Positions 53,113 to 58,514 of a stretch of 58,514 bases of DNA are shown here, in pieces. Numbering within the stretch: position 1 is the stretch's first letter; each line of letters begins with the position of its first letter. The position numbers and the translations under genes were made by a program. Origin of the DNA: Tissierellia bacterium (GTDB lineage: Bacteria > Bacillota > Clostridia > Tissierellales > Tepidimicrobiaceae); assembly GCA_012728075.1 (NCBI GenBank), contig JAAYFV010000080.1, positions 32,001 through 90,514 on the forward strand, given 5' to 3'. The notes beneath the pieces were generated by a model. The model did no database searches and was not told the origin of the DNA. It worked only from the letters and a program-made list of their open reading frames with translations.

Positions 53113-53811
53113 ATGTTTGCTCATCTTTTATTTTCATGGATAAATTGTACAAAATCTTTTTTGTTATTTTCAGGTTATGTAGCTAATACTAATTCTTTTC
53201 CAAAACCACTTACTAAGGAAGAGGAAGAATATTACCTGAAATTATATTCAGAAGGGGATGAGAAAGCTCGTAATATATTAATTGAAAGGAATTTGAGATT
53301 GGTAGCTCATATAGTAAAAAAATACCATAATATTGGAAAGGATATAGATGATTTAATTTCTATAGGTACAATAGGACTAATAAAAGCCATATCAACTTTT
53401 GATATGGAGAAGGGTACAAGATTAGCTACTTATGCGGCCCGTTGTATTGAGAATGAAATTCTCATGACTATAAGATCAAATAAAAAATCTAAATCAGAAG
53501 TATCCCTTCAAGAGCCCATAGGAGTTGATAAAGAAGGAAATGAGATATCTTTATTAGATATATTAGGGACAGATGTGGATAATGTAATAGACGAAGTTCA
53601 TTTAAAATTTATGAAAAAAAAGTTATATAAATCTGTAAATAAAGTTTTAAAAGATAGGGAAAAGATTATAATAGAATTAAGATATGGATTAATAGATGGT
53701 GTATGTAAAACCCAGAGGGAAATAGCTAATATGCTAGGCATATCTAGATCTTATGTATCTAGAATTGAAAAGAGGGCAATTGAAAAATTATATAAGGCTT
53801 TAAATAACTAA
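53113..53811 (+). CDS. sigK: RNA polymerase sporulation sigma factor sigma-K (intact)
   Basis: A 232-residue late mother-cell sigma factor. The hydrophobic pro-sequence ([22 protein letters not shown], best seen in residues 2-20) suggests SpoIVFB-type processing. Region 2 shows [14 protein letters not shown] and [17 protein letters not shown], and region 4 shows [15 protein letters not shown] and the helix-turn-helix [18 protein letters not shown]. The gene is uninterrupted, unlike the split sigK of skin-bearing species. It nevertheless sits next to recombinase remnants and a second copy of its own 5' end. A terminator follows. Confidence 0.96.
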   Translation: MFAHLLFSWINCTKSFLLFSGYVANTNSFPKPLTKEEEEYYLKLYSEGDEKARNILIERNLRLVAHIVKKYHNIGKDIDDLISIGTIGLIKAISTFDMEKGTRLATYAARCIENEILMTIRSNKKSKSEVSLQEPIGVDKEGNEISLLDILGTDVDNVIDEVHLKFMKKKLYKSVNKVLKDREKIIIELRYGLIDGVCKTQREIANMLGISRSYVSRIEKRAIEKLYKALNN

Positions 53812-53834
53812 AATCCGGGAAAATCCGGATTTTA
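53810..53834 (+). terminator. Terminator after sigK
   Basis: AAAATCCGG (53810-53818) and CCGGATTTT (53825-53833) form a perfect 9-bp stem that overlaps the sigK stop codon. Confidence 0.8.
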
Positions 53835-53912
53835 GCATCTATTCCAACCTTCACAACCCCAAAATAATATTACTAATTTTCCATCTCCACATACATTGCA
53901 AAAAATCTCCAT
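53832..53912 (-). CDS. Possible 26-residue cysteine-rich peptide
   Basis: Minus-strand ATG 53912 to TAA 53832 reads MEIFCNVCGDGKLVILFWGC, then EGWNRC, with four cysteines and a hydrophobic centre. This shape recalls small clostridial sporulation peptides. No clear ribosome site is seen, so the call is tentative. Confidence 0.3.
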   Translation of the reverse strand: MEIFCNVCGDGKLVILFWGCEGWNRC

Positions 53913-53978
53913 TAAAAATTATTAAACTTTTTATTTGGTCTAATATATATTATGTATTAAATTTAAAATAGTTATCTT

Positions 53979-54021
53979 AAACCATAAAGATAGATCCCTA
54001 AGAGATCTATCTTTATGGTTT
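53979..54021. terminator. Strong hairpin after the deacetylase gene
   Basis: Perfect 18-bp arms 53979-53996 and 54004-54021 with a seven-base loop. It overlaps the minus-strand stop of the deacetylase gene, so it probably terminates that transcript. Confidence 0.82.
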
Positions 54022-54754
54022 ATTCAGTAGATATATTTAGTAGTTGGGATAGAGTCACAAACTTATATCCTCTATTTATCAACTCAGGTATAATCACTTT
54101 TAAAGCTTCTACAGTGTGGCTTTCATCATAATATACATAATCGTGAAACAATATTATATCTCCATTTTCTATATTTGAAATAGTGTTGGCAATAATTTTT
54201 TCTACTTCAGGATTTTTCCAATCTTTAGAATCTTGGTTAGCAGACCAAAGAACTACAATTGAATTATCTTCTTCAACCATATCAAGAACTTTTTTATCAA
54301 AGGAACCATATGGGGGCCTGAATATTTTAGGTTTGTTTTTGGTTATAGAATATATTATATCTTGAGTTTTTTTGTATTCTTCTAAAAGTTCTTCTTTACT
54401 TGCTTTTTTTGTATCTATATGGGAGTAAGTGTGATTACCTATTTCATGCCCCTCTTCCCATTGCCTTTTAATGATATGAGGATAGTTTTCGGCTAACATT
54501 CCCAATACGAAAAAAGTTGCTTTTACATCGTATTCATGGAGTATATCTAATATTTGTTCTGTATATACTGGATGGGGACCATCATCAAAAGTTAAGGCTA
54601 CAACTTTTCTATTTTCTGTTCCTTTTTTAATTATCATCCCATAATCATTATTAGCAAATACATTTTCTTGCATATTATTTAAGGTACCTGAAACTAATAG
54701 AATAAGGAGTATAAGCTGGAACCAAAGACATCCACATAATTTTTTGATATCCAT
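54020..54754 (-). CDS. Polysaccharide deacetylase (PdaB-like)
   Basis: A 244-residue secreted or anchored NodB-domain enzyme. N-terminal hydrophobic segment (about 11-25). NodB motifs follow: ALTFDDGPHP, HTYSH, FRPPYGS, VLWSANQDSKDW and DIILFHDY. This set indicates an active metal-dependent deacetylase, probably on peptidoglycan. Proximity to sigK and a YhcN-type lipoprotein suggests a spore cortex role, as for PdaA/PdaB. Confidence 0.9.
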   Translation of the reverse strand: MDIKKLCGCLWFQLILLILLVSGTLNNMQENVFANNDYGMIIKKGTENRKVVALTFDDGPHPVYTEQILDILHEYDVKATFFVLGMLAENYPHIIKRQWEEGHEIGNHTYSHIDTKKASKEELLEEYKKTQDIIYSITKNKPKIFRPPYGSFDKKVLDMVEEDNSIVVLWSANQDSKDWKNPEVEKIIANTISNIENGDIILFHDYVYYDESHTVEALKVIIPELINRGYKFVTLSQLLNISTE

Positions 54755-54792
54755 AGCATTCTCCTTTACAATTACTATTATTTAATTGAATT

Positions 54793-54819
54793 ATAAATCC
54801 GGGAAAATCCCGGATTTAT
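54793..54819. terminator. Terminator after the lipoprotein gene
   Basis: ATAAATCCGGGA-AAA-TCCCGGATTTAT, a perfect 12-bp stem at the 3' end of the minus-strand lipoprotein gene. Confidence 0.8.
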
Positions 54820-55433
54820 TTAACAGGAGTAATTCGCCTTAATATTTCTTCAAATTCTTTTCCAAAACCAGATATAGGCCTTCCCTTAGTTATATCCGTT
54901 GCCATATTGGTAATTCTAGTAAAAAGATCTGGATCAGCTGTAACGCTAACATTTTTTATACTATTATCTGTGTTTTTAACAGTTTTTTCGATCTTTTGCT
55001 TTAAATCCCTTGTCATTTGTCCTTCAATATTTCCTTTTATATCTACTCCTACGATACAATTATTACCACTTATTAAAACTGAGGCACTATTTACTTCTTT
55101 TAGATTGGCTACTCTTTGAGCTATATTATTTGCTCTTGTAACCATATCTTTGGGTACTACTAAATTATTTTTTTGCGTTATATCTGTTGCTGTTTTTGGA
55201 CCAGGACCAACTTGATTTCTCTTAACATTTGGAGTCATATCTGTTATATTATCCATATTTCTCCTGTCAATATTCGTTATATTGTTGTTATTACGTTTTG
55301 CTTTATTATCTCCTATTCTAGTTTCAGTTCCCATTGGCCTTTGGGGTTTTGTAGGAGAACATCCAACGGCCATGATTAATAAAGCTAAAGCAAAGATTAA
55401 AATAAAAAATTTATTTTTTTTCAAAATCTTCAC
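54816..55433 (-). CDS. YhcN/YlaJ-type sporulation lipoprotein
   Basis: A 205-residue lipoprotein. The signal peptide ends in the lipobox LLIMAVGC (Cys about residue 25). An Asn/Arg-rich low-complexity linker follows (about 30-90), then the YhcN/YlaJ domain (RANNIAQRVANLKEVNSASVLISG, with SVTADPDLFTRITNMATD). Family members sit in the spore inner membrane or coat-proximal layers and aid germination. The ATG has AGGAGGTGAAG upstream. Confidence 0.88.
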   Translation of the reverse strand: MKILKKNKFFILIFALALLIMAVGCSPTKPQRPMGTETRIGDNKAKRNNNNITNIDRRNMDNITDMTPNVKRNQVGPGPKTATDITQKNNLVVPKDMVTRANNIAQRVANLKEVNSASVLISGNNCIVGVDIKGNIEGQMTRDLKQKIEKTVKNTDNSIKNVSVTADPDLFTRITNMATDITKGRPISGFGKEFEEILRRITPVK

Positions 55434-55710
55434 CTCCTATATATATATTTTGACGATTTACTCTTTTTTTATTTAGACTAATTTTTAAATTATATGTATA
55501 AACAAGGGATAATATTATCATAACAGATGTTATCATAAATGATATATAATCAAACAACTTATAATCAACTTTTATTTAAAAAACATAAACTATATTTATA
55601 ATTTCAAAAAATTTACAAAAAATATACAAATTTATGTTATGATAAATATAAATATAAATATAGAACAAAATACAATACTTAAAAATATAAACAGAAAGGA
55701 AATAAATAAA

Positions 55711-56577
55711 ATGAATATAAATTATAATACTCAAATTTATTGTTTAATAGGTCATCCAATATCTAAAACTTTGTCCCCTATAATTCATAATAATTTTTAT
55801 AGACTAATAAATGAAAATAATATATATTTAGCTTTTGATGTAAAAGAAAAATATTTAAGTACCATAGTTGAAGCAATTAAAATTTTGGACATAAAGGGTT
55901 TTAACATAACTATACCTTATAAAACCACTGTAATAAATTATTTAGACGAAATCTCAGAAGAAGCTAAATTAATTGGAGCTGTAAATACTGTAAAAAATGT
56001 AGATGGTAAGCTTGTAGGCTATAATACTGATGGTATGGGATTTATTAAATCCTTAGAACTTAATAATATAGATGTGAAAGGGATAAATATATTGGTTTTA
56101 GGAGCAGGGGGTGGAGCTAAAGCTATTGGAACTTCTTTGGCTTTAGCGGAAGTAAATAGCATATTTATCAGCAATAGAACTTTGGGAAAGGCAAAAAAAT
56201 TATCAGAAAAACTAAAATACCAATTTCCAAAAGTTTCAATAGACTACGGAGGATTAGATTTAAAAAAAATTGATAAAAAAAAGATTCATATGATTATTAA
56301 CTGTACATCTATAGGAATGTATCCCAATATAGATAAATCTCCTATTGATTTAGACGGATTCTCCAAGGATTTAGTAGTATATGACATTGTGTATAAGCCA
56401 ATAAATACTAAATTATTAAAATTAGCACAGGATAAGGGATATAAAACCATGGATGGACTCACTATGCTTATTTTTCAAGGGCTATATAGTCAACAAATAT
56501 GGCTAGATAATAAAAACTATGATATTTATGAATATTATGATGAAATAAGAAGGAATTTAGAAAAATATGTGGAATAG
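55711..56577 (+). CDS. aroE: Shikimate dehydrogenase
   Basis: A 288-residue NADP-dependent enzyme of aromatic amino-acid synthesis. The substrate motif is GHPISKTLSPIIHN, the catalytic Lys lies in NITIPYKTTV, and the glycine loop is LGAGGGAKAIG. The C-terminal DGLTMLIFQG region is typical. ATG 55711 follows AGAAAGGA; an in-frame ATG 72 bases earlier lies in AT-rich, repetitive DNA without a site. It precedes the pil genes. Confidence 0.93.
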   Translation: MNINYNTQIYCLIGHPISKTLSPIIHNNFYRLINENNIYLAFDVKEKYLSTIVEAIKILDIKGFNITIPYKTTVINYLDEISEEAKLIGAVNTVKNVDGKLVGYNTDGMGFIKSLELNNIDVKGINILVLGAGGGAKAIGTSLALAEVNSIFISNRTLGKAKKLSEKLKYQFPKVSIDYGGLDLKKIDKKKIHMIINCTSIGMYPNIDKSPIDLDGFSKDLVVYDIVYKPINTKLLKLAQDKGYKTMDGLTMLIFQGLYSQQIWLDNKNYDIYEYYDEIRRNLEKYVE

Positions 56578-56652
56578 ATTTAATATAACTAACAAATATC
56601 AGTATAAAATTAAATTGTTTTATTTTCATATAATGAAAGGAATGACATTAAT

Positions 56653-58335
56653 GTGAAAACTTCTAATCTTAAATTAGGTGAGTTACTATTATATTCAGGT
56701 AAAGTAACAAAAGAACAATTAAATAATGCATTAGGAAAACAAAAAAAAGATGGTCGTAAAATTGGCGAAATATTAGTAGAGGAAGGATGTATTACAAGTA
56801 ATGATATTATTGAAGTGTTGGAATTTCAATTGGGAATTCCCCATGTGGATTTAGATAAATATACTATTAATCCAGATATAGTTCCAATAATTCCTGAAAA
56901 TATTGCTAGACGTCATGAACTAATAGCTATAGATAAAAAAGGAGATTATTTAATAGTAGCTATGGCAGATCCATTAAATATATTTGCAATGGATGATATA
57001 AAGATGTTTACAAAATTTGAAATTCAACCTGTAATAGCATCTAAAGAGATGATATTAAAAAATATAGATAAATTTTATATTAAAGAATCTACTGAAAAAA
57101 TGCTAAAGGAATTTAGAGATTCCTATAAAATTGACCATATGGACAAAGTAGAAGAAGATGAATTATTAGAAGTAGCTTCCGCCCCCATAGTAAAATTAAT
57201 TAATTCAATTATTCAACAAGCTGTGGACATGAGGGCTAGTGATATACATATAGAACCCTATGCTAAAGATATTCGTGTAAGATTTAGAATAGATGGAGAT
57301 TTACATGAGATTATGAAACTTTCAAGTTTTTCACTTTCTGCAATAGTTACAAGGATTAAAATAATGGGAAAGATGAATATTGCAGAAAAAAGAGTTCCCC
57401 AAGACGGTAGAGCAGAAACTAAAATAAATGGGAAGGAAATAGATGTTCGCATATCTACAATACCTACAGTTTATGGAGAAAAAATTGTATTAAGATTATT
57501 GGAAAGATCAAATTTCATGTTTTCTAAGGAGAAATTAGGGTTTAATGAAAGGAATTTAAAAGTTTTTGATAAAATTTTAAGTCAACCTTATGGTATCCAA
57601 TTAGTAACAGGACCAACAGGGAGTGGTAAAACTACGACCTTATATGCAACATTAAAAGAGTTAAATAAAATCGAAAAAAATATAGTTACTATAGAAGATC
57701 CAGTAGAGTATAAATTAGAAGGGATAAATCAAATACAGGTAAATCCTAAAGCAGGACTTACATTTGCTTCTGGATTAAGATCCATATTAAGGCAAGATCC
57801 AGATATTATTATGGTAGGAGAAATTAGGGATTCAGAAACAGCAGAGATTGCTGTAAGAGCAGCTATTACAGGACATTTAGTTCTATCTACATTGCATACT
57901 AATGACTGTGCCTCTTCAGTTATAAGATTGGTAGATATGGGGATAGAGCCATATTTAGTATCCTCTGCTGTTATAGGAGTAGTTTCTCAAAGATTAGTGA
58001 AGGAATTGTGTCCCAATTGCAAAATACCCTATAAAGCTAGCTATTCAGAAAAATCCTTATTAGGATTAGATACAGACAAAGAAATTACTTTATATAAACC
58101 AAATGGATGTAATAAATGCAATAATGGATATAAAGGCAGAAGAGCTGTACATGAAGTTATGATTGTAAATGAAAATATAAGAAGATTAATAGATACTGGT
58201 GGGCATTTAGATGAATTAAAGGTAGCTGCAAGAGAACAAGGAATGATAAGCTTATTGGAAGATGCTGTAAATTTAGCGCTAAACGGTTATACCACTGTTG
58301 AAGAAGTATTAAAAGCAGGATATACACTAGGGTAA
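56653..58335 (+). CDS. pilB: Type IV pilus assembly ATPase PilB (GspE family)
   Basis: A 560-residue motor ATPase. The N-terminal MshEN domain (about 1-150) has KLGELLLYSGKVTKEQL. The ATPase part has Walker A TGPTGSGKTTTLYATL (about residue 325), Asp box IEDPVEY and Walker B PDIIMVGEIRDSETAEIAVRAA, followed by a His box THLV-type segment. The four-cysteine zinc site is LCPNCKIPY and CNKCNNGYKG. The start is GTG 56653 with GAAAGGAA upstream. pilT follows by 13 bases. Confidence 0.95.
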   Translation: MKTSNLKLGELLLYSGKVTKEQLNNALGKQKKDGRKIGEILVEEGCITSNDIIEVLEFQLGIPHVDLDKYTINPDIVPIIPENIARRHELIAIDKKGDYLIVAMADPLNIFAMDDIKMFTKFEIQPVIASKEMILKNIDKFYIKESTEKMLKEFRDSYKIDHMDKVEEDELLEVASAPIVKLINSIIQQAVDMRASDIHIEPYAKDIRVRFRIDGDLHEIMKLSSFSLSAIVTRIKIMGKMNIAEKRVPQDGRAETKINGKEIDVRISTIPTVYGEKIVLRLLERSNFMFSKEKLGFNERNLKVFDKILSQPYGIQLVTGPTGSGKTTTLYATLKELNKIEKNIVTIEDPVEYKLEGINQIQVNPKAGLTFASGLRSILRQDPDIIMVGEIRDSETAEIAVRAAITGHLVLSTLHTNDCASSVIRLVDMGIEPYLVSSAVIGVVSQRLVKELCPNCKIPYKASYSEKSLLGLDTDKEITLYKPNGCNKCNNGYKGRRAVHEVMIVNENIRRLIDTGGHLDELKVAAREQGMISLLEDAVNLALNGYTTVEEVLKAGYTLG

Positions 58336-58348
58336 GGAGGGTTTGCAT

Positions 58349-58514
58349 GTGGAATTAATAGACTTAATTGAATATGCTATAGAAAATAATGCATCTGATA
58401 TCCATATTACAGTAGGCATACCTCCAGTACTTAGAATAGATGGAGTATTAAAATATTTTAATAACGATAAATTATCTCCAAAAGATGTAGAAAAAATGGC
58501 TAATGAGATTTTAA
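58349..58514 (+). CDS. pilT: Twitching motility ATPase PilT (5' part, cut by window end)
   Basis: Starts at GTG 58349 after AAGGAGG; the overlapping ATG 58347 runs into a stop. The visible 55 residues (NNASDIHITVGIPPVLRIDG) are the N-terminal PAS-like domain of PilT, the pilus retraction ATPase. It continues past the window end. Confidence 0.9.
   Translation, partial: MELIDLIEYAIENNASDIHITVGIPPVLRIDGVLKYFNNDKLSPKDVEKMANEIL

Larger units (their letters stand above)
52939..53238 (+). repeat. 300-bp direct repeat, right copy
   Basis: Gapless match to 48886-49185, offset 4,053 bp. It carries the PBP C-terminal fragment and the promoter and first 42 codons of the intact sigK. Confidence 0.97.

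Noticed and set aside
48886-53238. Ordinary insertion-sequence target duplication
   Set aside because: Transposon target duplications are a few to about ten bases; here 300 bp is duplicated and no transposase or terminal inverted repeats are present.
55434-55710. A gene or iteron-type origin in the AT-rich gap before aroE
   Set aside because: There is no convincing coding frame; the short ATAAAT-like repeats look like low-complexity promoter DNA.
1-58514. CRISPR arrays, tRNA or rRNA genes
   Set aside because: No regularly spaced repeats, tRNA cloverleaf signatures or rRNA sequences were recognised on either strand.

Overview
The window is AT-rich DNA from an endospore-forming, anaerobic Firmicute of the Clostridia type. 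The evidence is sigma-E, sigma-G and sigma-K genes with SpoIIGA, tRNA-synthetase T-box leaders, an Rrf2/IscS/IscU set, and a complete ornithine (Stickland-type) fermentation cluster. That combination fits amino-acid fermenters such as Tissierellales or Peptostreptococcaceae relatives; the genus cannot be named from sequence alone. The window is almost entirely chromosomal core, with one small accessory island.

Layout. 1-3.5 kb: end of the division cluster (DivIB/FtsQ, two DUF881 proteins, small basic protein, FtsZ). 3.6-8.5 kb: spoIIGA-sigE-sigG, ymxH, nrdR, pgeF and the response regulator of a PhoP/PhoR-like pair. 8.5-19.8 kb: the kinase, then a PAS/sigma-54 activator followed by ord-ortA-ortB-oraS-oraE-mutL-like-orr. 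Together these convert L-ornithine via D-ornithine, 2,4-diaminopentanoate and 2-amino-4-ketopentanoate to alanine plus acetyl-CoA. A -24/-12 promoter and matched dyad operators link activator and operon. oraE carries an in-frame TAG at codon 20. 19.9-25.7 kb: rarA, then asnS and leuS, each behind its own promoter and T-box. 25.7-32.6 kb: degV, a threonine-dehydrogenase-like gene, two unrecognised proteins that may belong to the spore, iscR-iscS-iscU, PRC-barrel and YtxH-like genes. 32.6-47.3 kb: an AI-2E-type permease, alaS behind an attenuator-like hairpin, ireB, a large membrane protein, an Fe-S aldo/keto reductase, ruvX, a DUF1292 gene, a fur-family gene, RNase J, ylbF-like, mltG, an O-methyltransferase, a U32 protein and udk.

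47.3-53.8 kb is the unusual part. A penicillin-binding-protein gene is normally followed directly by sigK. Here a 300-bp segment covering the PBP 3' end and the sigK promoter plus first 42 codons is present twice (about 98% identical, 4,053 bp apart), and a 3,753-bp island lies between the copies. The island holds a decayed large serine recombinase gene that abuts the sigK fragment, as in skin-type sigK-interrupting elements. It also holds a two-gene module (a TcmP-like methyltransferase-fold protein and a radical-SAM-like three-cysteine protein), LexA-box-like dyads, an XRE repressor and several tiny ORFs. Because of the duplication both the PBP and sigK remain intact.

53.8-58.5 kb: a polysaccharide deacetylase, a YhcN/YlaJ-type lipoprotein, aroE, pilB and the start of pilT. 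No rRNA, tRNA or CRISPR array was seen.
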